Of a stretch of 64,000 bases of DNA, positions 22,146-28,682 are shown piece after piece (the first letter of the stretch is position 1; each line of letters opens with the position of its first letter). The DNA comes from Leucobacter allii. GTDB taxonomy: Bacteria; Actinomycetota; Actinomycetes; Actinomycetales; Microbacteriaceae. The position numbers were made by a program, and so were the translations under genes. The stretch spans positions 1,488,001 to 1,552,000 of the forward strand of contig NZ_CP095045.1 of the NCBI RefSeq assembly GCF_022919155.1, read 5' to 3'. The notes beneath the pieces were generated by a model. The model had not been told where the DNA came from. It was given only the letters and a program-made list of their open reading frames with translations, and did not search any database.

Positions 22146-22402
22146 GATCCCGCCGCCTCACGCAGGCGGTCGAGCACGCGCAGCGCGACCCGTCGCCAGG
22201 AATCGGCCTGACCGAAGTGCACCTGACCGGTGCCCTCCCGCGCCGCGGTCGTGCGGAGAATGCTCGCGAGCACGCCCGCGGTCATCTCGTTCTCGTACCC
22301 CGGGAGAGGTTCGCCGGCATCCGTATCCGCGGGGAAGGCGTCGAGATCGAGCGCGAGCTCGCGCAGCGCGCGCGCCTGCGACGCGGTCATGCCGCCGCTC
22401 AC
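22142..22402 (-). CDS. Hypothetical small phage protein
   Basis: GTG 22402 overlaps the previous TGA and gives 86 residues; ATG 22390 is an alternative. 'ASQARALRELALDLDAFPADTD', 'TAGVLASILRTTAAREGTGQVHFG' and 'WRRVALRVLDRLREAAGS' form a mostly helical protein with no recognised family. Confidence 0.6.
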   Translation of the reverse strand: MSGGMTASQARALRELALDLDAFPADTDAGEPLPGYENEMTAGVLASILRTTAAREGTGQVHFGQADSWRRVALRVLDRLREAAGS

Positions 22403-23112
22403 GATGCGTCCCCGTTCTCGAGACGCGCCCGCATCGACGCCGCGAGCTCCGTATAGCCGTGCTGCGTGAGGTAGCACTGCTCGTAGTGGCCGCCGGCGCC
22501 GGGCAGCTTCCGCACCCGCGAGAACGCGGTGGCGCGCGCTCGCGCTTCGAGCGTCGGCCGCCACCCGCGCCCACCCGACAGGCGCGCGATCCATCCCATC
22601 CGCTCGAGGTCGGCGAACAGCTCGTCGCGGGTCACCGCGACGCCGAGGAGATCCACGAGCGACGCCGCCGCGTCCGCGATCGCGACCTCGGATCGATCCG
22701 GGGTGCCCGAGATCCGATCGAGCACCGCGTCCAGAGTGCCCTCCCAATCGCGAAGGCACATGTCGCGGTGATGCTCCGCCAGCCACGAAACGAACGCGGC
22801 CGCCAGCTCGGGAGACGCGGCAAGACCCGCCGCGCGCTCGACCGCGGCGCGCGACCACAGGTACGTCGTGACGATCGCGCGCGTCGGCGGCGGCGTCCAC
22901 TGATGCATCCACGTCACCGGGTGCATCTCGAACGTCGCCGGCTCCGTGATGTCGAGGAGCTCGACGACCTGGTTCACGTCGAGAGCGAGATCCCGGTCCG
23001 GCGTGAGCCACACCCGCACCTGACCATGCCCGATCCACGGGAGGATGATGCTCACTCGGCGCTCGGCGATCGTCGCCGGCAGCAGGTCCGGGAACGCCTG
23101 CGCCGCGTTCAT
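22399..23112 (-). CDS. Antirepressor-like protein with KilAC-like C-terminal domain
   Basis: The 237-residue product starts with an ATGA overlap. The C-terminal 85 residues fit the phage antirepressor KilAC domain: 'DELFADLERMGWIARLSGGRGWRPTLEARARATAFSRVRKLPGAGGHYEQCYLTQHGYTELAA', that is, an opening helix, a strand, a 'P' turn and a final 'lT..Gy.eLa' helix. The N-terminal half ('LDVNQVVELLDITEPATF', 'WMHQWTPPPTRAIVTTYLWSRAAVERAAGL') does not look like a BRO or Rha domain. It may modulate lysogeny or act in replication. Confidence 0.6.
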   Translation of the reverse strand: MNAAQAFPDLLPATIAERRVSIILPWIGHGQVRVWLTPDRDLALDVNQVVELLDITEPATFEMHPVTWMHQWTPPPTRAIVTTYLWSRAAVERAAGLAASPELAAAFVSWLAEHHRDMCLRDWEGTLDAVLDRISGTPDRSEVAIADAAASLVDLLGVAVTRDELFADLERMGWIARLSGGRGWRPTLEARARATAFSRVRKLPGAGGHYEQCYLTQHGYTELAASMRARLENGDAS

Positions 23113-23918
23113 GCCGGCTCCCCCGTCTCGACCTGCCGCTTCCACTCGGCCGCGAGCGACTCGGTCGCCGCCTCGAGGTCCTTCGTCGCGCACACGACGC
23201 GCTTCTCGCGATCGAGCACGACCCACGCCTGCAGAAGCTGCGGGCCGGGAATGTCAGCGACGTTCATCGGTGGCACACCGAAGCGGCTCACGGCCTCGGC
23301 AGCCCGCACCGGCACTGGGATAGGTGCTTGACGCGGTTCCGGACGTCGCTGCAGCTGCGGCTCCGCCTCCGGGACCGTCGTCGGCTCCGGCTGCGGGGCC
23401 GGCGCCGCGGCCGCCGCAGTCGGCTCGGCCTCCTCGCCTCGGCGCTTCCGCGCCGCGCGAAGCGCCGAGGCGATGCCGGCAGGCTTCGAGCCCACCATCT
23501 CGGCGATCTCCGCGAACGACAGTCCCCCGTCCTCCCACGCGACCAGCAGCTCGGTGCGCTTCGAGGGAAGCAGCGAGCCCCAGTCCTCCGGAACGTCAGG
23601 CAGCGTCGCCGGCTCCGGGGTGGCGGCCGACGCCGCGGTCGTGGACTCTGCTTCCGACGGCTCGAGCTCACCGTCGCGCGCCGGTCCGGGCGCCGCGGCA
23701 TCCGAGAGCCGACCGTCGCGGAAGACGTCGTAGAGCTCCTGGCCGCGAAGCCCGCTCGAGTACAACCGCTTGAACCGGATGTCTCGGCGGTAGGTGCCGG
23801 CGACCTCAGCGCACGTCATCGGCGTCGCGGGGCATGCCGATGTGACGCAGCCGGCGCGTTCACCCTCGAGCGTGCCGTGCGGCGCGGACGCGAGCACGTC
23901 CAGTGGATTCGGGGTCAT
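23109..23918 (-). CDS. Phage protein with Cys-rich N-terminus and central HTH
   Basis: The 269-residue product starts at an ATG with GAGGAGGACC. Residues 12-55 ('GTLEGERAGCVTSACPATPMTC..VAGTYRRDIRFKRLYSSGL') carry three Cys in a pattern often seen at the N-terminus of actinophage regulators. Residues 110-155 hold an HTH ('LSFAEIAEMVGSKPAGIASALRAARKRR'). A Pro/Glu-rich linker and a C-terminal alpha/beta segment ('WVVLDREKRVVCATKDLEAATESL') follow. Probably a DNA-binding regulator. Confidence 0.65.
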   Translation of the reverse strand: MTPNPLDVLASAPHGTLEGERAGCVTSACPATPMTCAEVAGTYRRDIRFKRLYSSGLRGQELYDVFRDGRLSDAAAPGPARDGELEPSEAESTTAASAATPEPATLPDVPEDWGSLLPSKRTELLVAWEDGGLSFAEIAEMVGSKPAGIASALRAARKRRGEEAEPTAAAAAPAPQPEPTTVPEAEPQLQRRPEPRQAPIPVPVRAAEAVSRFGVPPMNVADIPGPQLLQAWVVLDREKRVVCATKDLEAATESLAAEWKRQVETGEPA

Positions 23919-24271
23919 GAGGTCCTCCTCGAGGTGTGCGGTGGGATGTGGTCGCATGCGCGGTCGATCACGCGGATGGAGTCAGCGATCGAGCAGGAAG
24001 CCGGGTCGCGGTCGACGAGGCCTTCGCTCGCGAGCGCCGCCCACGCTCGGACGATGTCTTGGTAGCCGACGACATGGCGCGGCGCGTCGGGGTAGCCGAT
24101 ATAGGCGATCTCCACGGCGTAGTCACTCGGCAGATCCCTGACCGCGTATCGGCGGCCCGGCCGGGGCCCGCTGGCGAGCTTGATGAATCCCCGCACGATC
24201 TCGTCGGTGACGAGCTCGACGCGGCGCACCTCAACTGCGAAGGTGGCGACGACGATGTCCTGGTCGCTCAT
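23915..24271 (-). CDS. Hypothetical phage protein
   Basis: The 118-residue product begins 'MSDQDIVVATFAVEVRRVELVTDEIVRGFIKLA', a strand and helix pair, and continues 'DLPSDYAVEIAYIGYPDAPRHVVGYQDIVRAWAALASEGLVD'. No family recognised. It overlaps both neighbouring genes by 4 nt. Confidence 0.6.
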   Translation of the reverse strand: MSDQDIVVATFAVEVRRVELVTDEIVRGFIKLASGPRPGRRYAVRDLPSDYAVEIAYIGYPDAPRHVVGYQDIVRAWAALASEGLVDRDPASCSIADSIRVIDRACDHIPPHTSRRTS

Positions 24272-24492
24272 CGGGCACCCGCTGTCATCGAAGCGAAAGC
24301 GGCGACAAGGCGCACCGATGCGAAGAACGCGCCCGGCGCGCCGAGCACGGCGAGCGCCACCGTCGGCAGTAGGCCGAGCAGCGGCGAGAAGATGATCACG
24401 ATCACGATGAGGGCCCAGGCGGCCTCCGCGGCCGGGTACCAGCCGTACTGACCTCGCCGCCGGCGGGTCTCGGGAAGATGGGTGATTGGCAT
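24268..24492 (-). CDS. Small membrane protein, two transmembrane segments
   Basis: The ATG at 24492 has a perfect AGGAGG 5 nt upstream, giving 74 residues. A basic N-terminus ('LPETRRRRGQYGW') precedes two hydrophobic helices, 'AAWALIVIVIIFSPLLGLL' and 'VALAVLGAPGAFFASVRLVAAF', with a short turn between. Its early-operon position makes a lysis role unlikely; exclusion of other phages is possible but unproven. Confidence 0.65.
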   Translation of the reverse strand: MPITHLPETRRRRGQYGWYPAAEAAWALIVIVIIFSPLLGLLPTVALAVLGAPGAFFASVRLVAAFASMTAGAR

Positions 24493-24563
24493 AGCGCCTC
24501 CTGATTTCGGGTATGCAGTGGCCAAGCCATCAGCCGTGCCGATGGCGAACTAGTGGCAGCGAG

Positions 24564-24842
24564 TCAGCTCTTGAGCTGCTCCGGTGCGAGCGTTGCGAGG
24601 CACTCGAGGACGATGCCGATGAACTTCGTCGGGATCCCTACCGGCCCGTCGTTGCGATCGCTGATGAGGATCTCGTCGCCCTCGCGTCGGATCTCGATGC
24701 ACTCCCACGCGGTCGTCTCACCGAGGTAGACGTCGAACTCGATGGTGAACCGGCCGTCGGGGAGCGAGGTCACCGTGGGCGTGCCGAACTGGTCGGCTGC
24801 GAACTGCCCGAGGCTGTTGGATGCGTATGCAGAAAGGGGCAT
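24564..24842 (-). CDS. Hypothetical phage protein
   Basis: The 92-residue product starts at ATG 24842, 4 nt after the preceding stop. 'PDGRFTIEFDVYLGETTAWECIEIRREGDEILISDRND' reads as a beta-sheet segment and the end 'KFIGIVLECLATLAPEQL' as a helix. The fold resembles small DUF1828-type or anti-CRISPR-sized proteins only in general layout; no function can be assigned. Confidence 0.55.
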   Translation of the reverse strand: MPLSAYASNSLGQFAADQFGTPTVTSLPDGRFTIEFDVYLGETTAWECIEIRREGDEILISDRNDGPVGIPTKFIGIVLECLATLAPEQLKS

Positions 24843-24846
24843 CACT

Positions 24847-25155
24847 TCATCGCTCCATTCGGAAGTCGGCCAGATTGACAGGCGCGCGTGCTGCACGCTG
24901 GTGAGGGCAGGGCAGGCACTCCACCCACGCGATTACGCATTCCGGCCGGAAGCTCCACTTCGCACCACGGAAGGGCTTGTGGGTGCGCGGGTTCACACCC
25001 TCGCGCTGCGTGCCGTGAAGCTCGCCTTCGCGGGCGGCCTGCCGGACGGTCTCCACGTGCCGGTCCGCAATCTTCGCGGCGCCGGCTGCGCCGACGAACA
25101 CAGTGCCGACTGCAGGCTGCTCTTGCTCGTCGGCGAGCTGCGACGCCGCGTTCAT
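24847..25155 (-). CDS. Excisionase-like HTH protein
   Basis: The 102-residue product contains 'GAAGAAKIADRHVETVRQAAREGELHGTQREG' followed by 'KWSFRPECVIAWVE'. This is the MerR/excisionase winged-helix pattern in which the first HTH is followed by a basic wing and a 'W.f....v..Wv' strand-helix. As the second gene of the leftward operon it is well placed to be the prophage excisionase. Direct evidence of that role is lacking. Confidence 0.7.
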   Translation of the reverse strand: MNAASQLADEQEQPAVGTVFVGAAGAAKIADRHVETVRQAAREGELHGTQREGVNPRTHKPFRGAKWSFRPECVIAWVECLPCPHQRAARAPVNLADFRMER

Positions 25156-25460
25156 CGATCCCCCTCGGCGGCGAGCGCGGCGCTCAAACTCATCTCGATC
25201 TTTGAATCGGCGTCGAGCGCCTCCTCTGCGCGGGAGATGATCTCTGCTGCGGTCGTGCCAAGCTCGGCCGCGACAGCTGCGAGGAGGGAAGGTGTAAAGG
25301 GGGCATGCCCGTTGAGGCGGTGTGAAAGCGATGCCCTGCGGACTCCGATGTTCGCGGCAATGGCCGAGATCGAGGGGCCGCGTTTCCGCGCCACTTCGGA
25401 TCGCACTTCGGCGGACACCAGGCTATCCAGATCGCTGTACCGAGTTCGGTTCATCTGCAT
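25152..25460 (-). CDS. Cro-like HTH regulator (first gene of leftward operon)
   Basis: The 102-residue product from ATG 25460 (ATG 25454 is alternative) has an HTH_3-type domain: 'SISAIAANIGVRRASLSHRLNGHAPFTPSLLAAVAAELGTTAAEIISRAEEAL'. The tail of this domain resembles that of the divergent repressor gene ('LARAIGLTASELLARAE'), so the two regulators may be related, like CI and Cro. There is no ribosome site; the predicted transcript starts at or next to the ATG. One operator palindrome lies over codons 3-8. Confidence 0.72.
   Translation of the reverse strand: MQMNRTRYSDLDSLVSAEVRSEVARKRGPSISAIAANIGVRRASLSHRLNGHAPFTPSLLAAVAAELGTTAAEIISRAEEALDADSKIEMSLSAALAAEGDR
25436..25453. promoter_or_regulatory. 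Operator-like palindrome O1
   Basis: TGTACCGAGTTCGGTTCA is an 18-bp near-palindrome (TGTACCGA-GT-TCGGTTCA, one mismatch). It matches O2 except at the two centre bases and lies inside the first codons of the Cro-like gene. Spacing to O2 is 35 bp start to start. Confidence 0.65.
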
Positions 25461-25466
25461 GCACAC

Positions 25467-25495
25467 ATTTTGTACCGAACTCGGTTCAAACACAA
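25467..25495 (-). promoter_or_regulatory. Predicted leftward early promoter (leaderless)
   Basis: On the minus strand TTGTGT (25495-25490) and CAAAAT (25472-25467) are separated by 17 nt. The base 7 nt after the -10 is the A of the Cro-like ATG at 25460, so the transcript would have almost no leader. This would drive the whole leftward lytic operon. The -10 is only a moderate match to TATAAT. Confidence 0.5.
25471..25488. promoter_or_regulatory. Operator-like palindrome O2
   Basis: TGTACCGAACTCGGTTCA is a near-palindrome sharing both half-sites with O1. It fills the spacer between the predicted -35 and -10 of the leftward promoter, so a bound repressor would block early lytic transcription. 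Confidence 0.65.
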
Positions 25496-25500
25496 GTTAG

Positions 25501-25529
25501 TTGTGAGACTGTACCGAAACGGGTACAGT
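25501..25529 (+). promoter_or_regulatory. Predicted rightward repressor promoter (leaderless)
   Basis: TTGTGA (25501-25506) and TACAGT (25524-25529) are separated by 17 nt, a good sigma-70-type pair. The seventh base after the -10 is the G of the GTG at 25536, so the repressor mRNA should be leaderless, as lambda cI is from PRM. No Shine-Dalgarno is present before the GTG. Confidence 0.6.
25510..25527. promoter_or_regulatory. Operator-like palindrome O3
   Basis: TGTACCGAAACGGGTACA has the same TGTACC...GGTACA framework with a perfect 6-bp arm. It fills the spacer and part of the -10 of the rightward promoter, a position suited to autorepression or to Cro-like repression of the repressor gene. 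Confidence 0.65.
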
Positions 25530-25535
25530 TACCGC

Positions 25536-25976
25536 GTGGCTAAGAACTTGCTTCCCATCGATGCGCTTATCGCGCGATACCTGCGCGAAGGCATCATCGA
25601 CGCAGGGATCTCTTATCGGCAACTCGCCGCGGTAACAGGCATGTCGATCAACCGCATCGGGATCATCCTTCGCCAGGAGCCGCCGCCTGCAACGGTCGGT
25701 GAGACTGGTCAGCTCGCGCGCGCAATCGGCCTCACGGCTTCGGAACTCCTGGCGCGTGCGGAGCGCGAGCACTCCGAGAGGCCGGTGGGTGATGCCCAGC
25801 CAGACCCGGTCTCGCTTGACGATCGGCGCGAGCAGCGCTGTGAGAGGGCGAGCGATGAGACCCTCAGAGCAGTCGCATCCCAGGACGATGGCCTTCCGGA
25901 CGCGCAGGACGGCGACGACCAGGTCAACTACGACCACGGCGACCCTGGCCCCGACGACCCATTCCACACCGCCTGA
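25536..25976 (+). CDS. Small HTH protein, probable lysogeny repressor
   Basis: The GTG at 25536 gives 146 residues. The N-terminal 70 residues form an HTH ('IDALIARYLREGIIDAGISYRQLAAVTGMSINRIGIILRQEPPPATVGETGQLARAIGLTASELLARAE'). The remainder is acidic and disordered ('LPDAQDGDDQVNYDHGDPGPDD') with no LexA-type peptidase fold, so RecA-driven self-cleavage is unlikely. It is divergent from the Cro-like gene across three operators and is followed by an ImmA-type peptidase, fitting an ImmR-like repressor removed by proteolysis. Confidence 0.7.
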   Translation: MAKNLLPIDALIARYLREGIIDAGISYRQLAAVTGMSINRIGIILRQEPPPATVGETGQLARAIGLTASELLARAEREHSERPVGDAQPDPVSLDDRREQRCERASDETLRAVASQDDGLPDAQDGDDQVNYDHGDPGPDDPFHTA

Positions 25977-25988
25977 CCTGGAGCACCC

Positions 25989-26525
25989 ATGACCGAAGCC
26001 CCTGCCCCTCGAGCATCCCGCGCTCGAATCCTCCTGACCGCCGGCATCGCCGCCATCCTCGGTCTCGCCATCGGCGCCACGGCCGGTTACCTCGCACGCG
26101 GACCGGAAGTCAGCGAGCTCGAAGCGCAGTCGGCGTATGCGCGGGATCGAGCCGACGATGTCCGCGCCGAACTCGAGGAGGTGGAGGGGCAGTTCGATGC
26201 GCGCACCGCCGAGCTAGACGCCCGTGAAGCCGAGATCGCCTCCGCTCCGAAACCGAGCGATCCGAAACTCGACATCGCGCTGCCGGAGGGGTACCCGCAG
26301 GTCGTCGACATCTCGGCCGTGCCAGAGCACATGCGCATCAGCTTCGAAGGCACCGGCACTGGGCAGGCGGTAGCCGTCGCTCCCGGCCTCTGGGCTCCAC
26401 TCACCCCCGGCGCGACCCCGGAGGACGCCGTCAACGCTCGCCGATTCGACGGCTTCTGCGCATCCAAGGAATCGTTCGAACGCGAGTACCTCGCCGGCGA
26501 TTCGACCAGCGGCAGCTGCTGGTAG
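25989..26525 (+). CDS. Membrane-anchored coiled-coil protein in lysogeny module
   Basis: The 178-residue protein starts at an ATG with GGAG 5 nt upstream, 12 nt after the repressor stop. A basic N-terminus and one hydrophobic segment ('ILLTAGIAAILGLAIGATAGYLA', about 14-36) anchor it in the membrane, most of the rest outside. A coiled coil follows ('VSELEAQSAYARDRADDVRAELEEVEGQFDARTAELDAREAEI'), then a small domain with 'PEHMRISFEGTGTGQAVAVAPG' and two Cys near the end. Superinfection exclusion or signal sensing are possibilities. Confidence 0.7.
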   Translation: MTEAPAPRASRARILLTAGIAAILGLAIGATAGYLARGPEVSELEAQSAYARDRADDVRAELEEVEGQFDARTAELDAREAEIASAPKPSDPKLDIALPEGYPQVVDISAVPEHMRISFEGTGTGQAVAVAPGLWAPLTPGATPEDAVNARRFDGFCASKESFEREYLAGDSTSGSCW

Positions 26526-26546
26526 ACCCCTCGGCGCGACCCCCAA

Positions 26547-26577
26547 CTTGACCCCCGGACACCCTGGGTTGGTCAAG
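26547..26577. promoter_or_regulatory. Inverted repeat upstream of the ImmA-like gene
   Basis: CTTGACC (26547-26553) and GGTCAAG (26571-26577) form a 7-bp perfect inverted repeat with a 17-nt spacer, between the membrane protein and the peptidase gene. It could be a weak terminator or an operator; its half-sites are unlike the O1-O3 consensus. Confidence 0.3.
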
Positions 26578-26600
26578 TGCGCCCGAAAGGCAGGAAACAC

Positions 26601-27059
26601 ATGCACCCATACGACGTATACGACCCCTGGGACCACGCCGCCGAACTCGGCTACGACGTCATCACCGGACCGCGAACGCGCCCCGAGCACAATGCGGAGA
26701 CCCACCACGACATCCGCCTGATCATCCTCGACCCTGAGCGCACCTGGCGGCAGCACCGATTCGATGTCGCGCACGAATGCGCCCACATCGTCCGCGGCGA
26801 CCAGCCCATCCCAGAAGGGATAGAACTCCGCAAGCGCGAACTCGCCTGCGACCGCATCGCCGCGGAACGACTCATCGACCGCGAGAGACTCATCCGCTCC
26901 ATGCTCGAGCACCCCGACCCCGCGACCTGGTGCCTCGACCTCGACATCACATCCCGCGCGCTCCGGGTCTACCTCGAGCAGCACCCCGACATCGCCGACG
27001 AAGTCGAACAGCGCCGCACGCGCCCCTGCGGCGAGCGCTGTCGCGTGTCGAGCGCCTGA
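26601..27059 (+). CDS. ImmA/IrrE-family metallopeptidase
   Basis: The ATG at 26601 (AGGAAACAC upstream) gives 152 residues. The zinc motif HExxH is 'VAHECAH' (about His58-His62), with a downstream acidic ligand region 'RKRELACDRIAAERL', the ImmA/IrrE pattern. In ICEBs1 and phi105, ImmA degrades the repressor and releases lytic genes. Here it lies two genes after a small repressor lacking a self-cleavage domain, so the same logic is likely. The C-terminus is helical and Arg-rich. Confidence 0.85.
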   Translation: MHPYDVYDPWDHAAELGYDVITGPRTRPEHNAETHHDIRLIILDPERTWRQHRFDVAHECAHIVRGDQPIPEGIELRKRELACDRIAAERLIDRERLIRSMLEHPDPATWCLDLDITSRALRVYLEQHPDIADEVEQRRTRPCGERCRVSSA

Positions 27060-27068
27060 ACTTGAGAA

Positions 27069-27113
27069 GCCCCCAACGCGCGACTGTCGCCAAACTGAAC
27101 GCGCGCCGGGGGC
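27069..27113. terminator. Strong hairpin after the ImmA-like gene
   Basis: GCCCCC-AA-CGCGCG (27069-27082) pairs with CGCGCG-CC-GGGGGC (27100-27113), two 6-bp stems with a 2x2 internal mismatch and a 17-nt loop. It begins 10 nt past the peptidase stop. No T tract follows. It could end the lysogeny transcript or regulate integrase expression. Confidence 0.55.
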
Positions 27114-27146
27114 CGGCACCGAATCACCCAACGAGAGGACGAAACG

Positions 27147-27194
27147 ATGAACACCACGCTACCTGAGCGCGCCCTGAACCAGGAGGTGCGCTGA
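27147..27194 (+). CDS. 15-aa leader peptide ORF coupled to integrase
   Basis: The ATG at 27147 has GAGAGGAC 5 nt upstream and encodes MNTTLPERALNQEVR. Its TGA overlaps the integrase ATG as TGATG. The integrase ribosome site AGGAGG lies inside the mini-ORF's last codons. The arrangement suggests translational coupling; the peptide itself may have no function. Confidence 0.5.
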   Translation: MNTTLPERALNQEVR

Positions 27195-28348
27195 TGGCTT
27201 GGACCGAGCAACTGCCTTCGGGGCGGTGGCGCGGCGGCTACCGAATCCCGGGCGGGGATAAGAGGTACACGCCACAGACCTACGTGCGTGAAACCGACGC
27301 ACAGCGGAAGGCGCATGCGCTGGAAGACGAGTCCCGCGAGCTCGGCTGGCGCGATCCGAAGGCAGCGGCGCGCACCTGGCGCGAGTGGTGCCCCGAATGG
27401 CTTCGCGGCTTCTACGCTGAAGACTCCTCCGACTCGACGACGGAGAGCCTGATCCGGGTGCACATCATGCCGAAGTGGGGAGACGTGCGGCTGATCGATA
27501 TCGATCGGCACGAGATCAAGGCGTGGGCGAAGGAGATGCAGGTGGAAGCCGGGATCGCGGCGACCAGCGCGAAGCGCGTCATCAACGCGTTCTCCTCGTC
27601 GCTGACAGCTGCCGTCGACGTCGGGATCCTCTCCCACAACCCGTGCGCGAAGCTCAACCTCGGGATCCCCGACAACCCGAGCGAGCGCACCTACACACAG
27701 AAGGAACAGCATCGGCTCTTCAGCGAGTTGCCCAGCGTCCTCGACCAGGCGCTCGTCGCCATCTTGCTCGGCACCGGCTGCCGTCTAGGTGAAGCTCTCG
27801 CCCTCGAGGCGCGCCACTTCAACGTGCAGCACAGCACGGTCCGATTCCGGCAGACCTGGGACTCCCACAATCGGAAGCTCAAGACGTACACGAAGGGCAA
27901 GAAGCGCCGCACGGTGCCCATCGACAACTGGTTGCTCGACCTCATCAAGCCGCTCCTCAAGGCGAGGCCTGAGGGATACCTCTTTCGCAGCCGCGGCGGC
28001 GTGCCGCTCGATGTCGCCAACTGGCGCAAGCGCGTCTGGAACAAGTGCTCCGACGAGATCGGGCTTAACTCGGCCGGGAAGGAGCGCGGATCCATCCACA
28101 CGCTGCGGCACACCTACGCCACCGAGCAACTCGAAGCGGGCCTCTCGCTTGCGGAGATCGCCGACCTCCTCGGGCACTCCTCGATCACGACTACCGAACG
28201 CTACGCGCACCGCCGCTCGAAGGTCGGCAAGAAGGCGCTCGGCACGATCCGAGACCCTCGCCGCGCACCAAAGCCGAAGAAGCGCCAGAAGCCCCGTGAG
28301 ACGCGCGAACTCCCCTCCAATGTGATCGCATTCCCCGGAGGCCGGTAA
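27194..28348 (+). CDS. int: Tyrosine recombinase (prophage integrase)
   Basis: The 384-residue protein has the full catalytic set: Arg197 in 'GTGCRLGEA', Lys in the 'KTYTKGKKRRTVP' beta hairpin, His302-x-x-Arg305 in 'HTLRHTYA', His328 in 'LLGHSS' and nucleophile Tyr337 in 'ERYAHR'. An N-terminal arm-binding-like region (1-60) and a SAM-like core-binding domain (about 65-150) precede it. The C-terminal tail is basic. It reads toward tRNA-Val(CAC), its probable attachment site. Confidence 0.95.
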   Translation: MAWTEQLPSGRWRGGYRIPGGDKRYTPQTYVRETDAQRKAHALEDESRELGWRDPKAAARTWREWCPEWLRGFYAEDSSDSTTESLIRVHIMPKWGDVRLIDIDRHEIKAWAKEMQVEAGIAATSAKRVINAFSSSLTAAVDVGILSHNPCAKLNLGIPDNPSERTYTQKEQHRLFSELPSVLDQALVAILLGTGCRLGEALALEARHFNVQHSTVRFRQTWDSHNRKLKTYTKGKKRRTVPIDNWLLDLIKPLLKARPEGYLFRSRGGVPLDVANWRKRVWNKCSDEIGLNSAGKERGSIHTLRHTYATEQLEAGLSLAEIADLLGHSSITTTERYAHRRSKVGKKALGTIRDPRRAPKPKKRQKPRETRELPSNVIAFPGGR

Positions 28349-28376
28349 CGTGCGCCAGAAGGGCGCAGCGGGCCGG

Positions 28377-28398
28377 TCTGCCCCACGTCTGCCCCACG
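28377..28398. repeat. Tandem 11-bp direct repeat, candidate integrase arm site
   Basis: TCTGCCCCACG occurs twice back to back (28377-28387 and 28388-28398), between the integrase stop and the tRNA. Arm-type sites of tyrosine integrases are often short direct repeats beside the attachment core. Confidence 0.4.
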
Positions 28399-28441
28399 TG
28401 ACCTCTTCCCATCCAAAGATCGCGACTCAGCTGATCGATCG

Positions 28442-28495
28442 CCGAAACAATAAAAGCGGGGCCGATCAGCTGTTTCCAACTGATCGGCCCCGCTT
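28442..28495 (-). terminator. Intrinsic terminator downstream of tRNA-Val(CAC)
   Basis: AAGCGGGGCCGATCAG (28454-28469) pairs perfectly with CTGATCGGCCCCGCTT (28480-28495), a 16-bp stem with a 10-nt loop. Read on the minus strand it is followed by TTTTATTGTTTC, a good U tract, so it terminates the leftward tRNA transcript. It lies on the prophage side of the tRNA. Confidence 0.85.
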
Positions 28496-28500
28496 GATCC

Positions 28501-28540
28501 TGGTGGGCGATACCGGGCTCGAACCGATGACCTCTTCCGT
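28501..28540. other. Candidate attachment-site core (3' half of tRNA-Val)
   Basis: The tRNA 3' half faces the integrase, the geometry produced when a phage recombines into a tRNA 3' end and rebuilds the gene. The exact core cannot be set because the other end of the prophage is not in the window. Confidence 0.5.
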
Positions 28541-28576
28541 GTGAAGGAAGCGCGCTACCAACTGCGCCAATCGCCC
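28501..28576 (-). tRNA. tRNA-Val (CAC)
   Basis: Read on the minus strand, GGGCGAT (5' end at 28576) pairs with ATCGCCC. The anticodon loop is CTTCACACG with anticodon CAC, the T arm contains GGTTCGAGCCC, the discriminator is A at 28504 and CCA is encoded at 28503-28501. A strong intrinsic terminator follows. It serves as the prophage integration target. Confidence 0.95.
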
Positions 28577-28682
28577 GTCCGCATCGCCCTCGCGGACGAT
28601 GCCAACCTGAACGATCATACACGGATCGGGGGTGGCGGACGCGCACCTCCCGGACTCCCGCGACATCCCGCGGCGGTCGACG

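Larger units (their letters stand above)
1..28503. mobile_element. Prophage (siphovirus-like, integrated at tRNA-Val), left end outside window
   Basis: A continuous block of phage genes runs from the tape measure gene at the left edge to a tyrosine integrase at 28.35 kb. Packaging, capsid, connector and tail genes are in canonical siphovirus order on the minus strand, and a short plus-strand lysogeny module sits at the right. The right boundary is placed at the 3' end of a tRNA-Val(CAC) gene, which faces the integrase; tyrosine integrases commonly target such sites. No gene is obviously broken except for two suspected frameshifts (about 1740 and about 21785), so the element may be intact. Lysin, holin and the other attachment site must lie left of the window. 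Confidence 0.93.

Noticed and set aside
1..28503. Lysin, holin or minor tail genes
   Set aside because: None found; they are expected left of the tape measure gene, outside the window. The small membrane protein at 24268-24492 is in the early operon and is not a good holin candidate.
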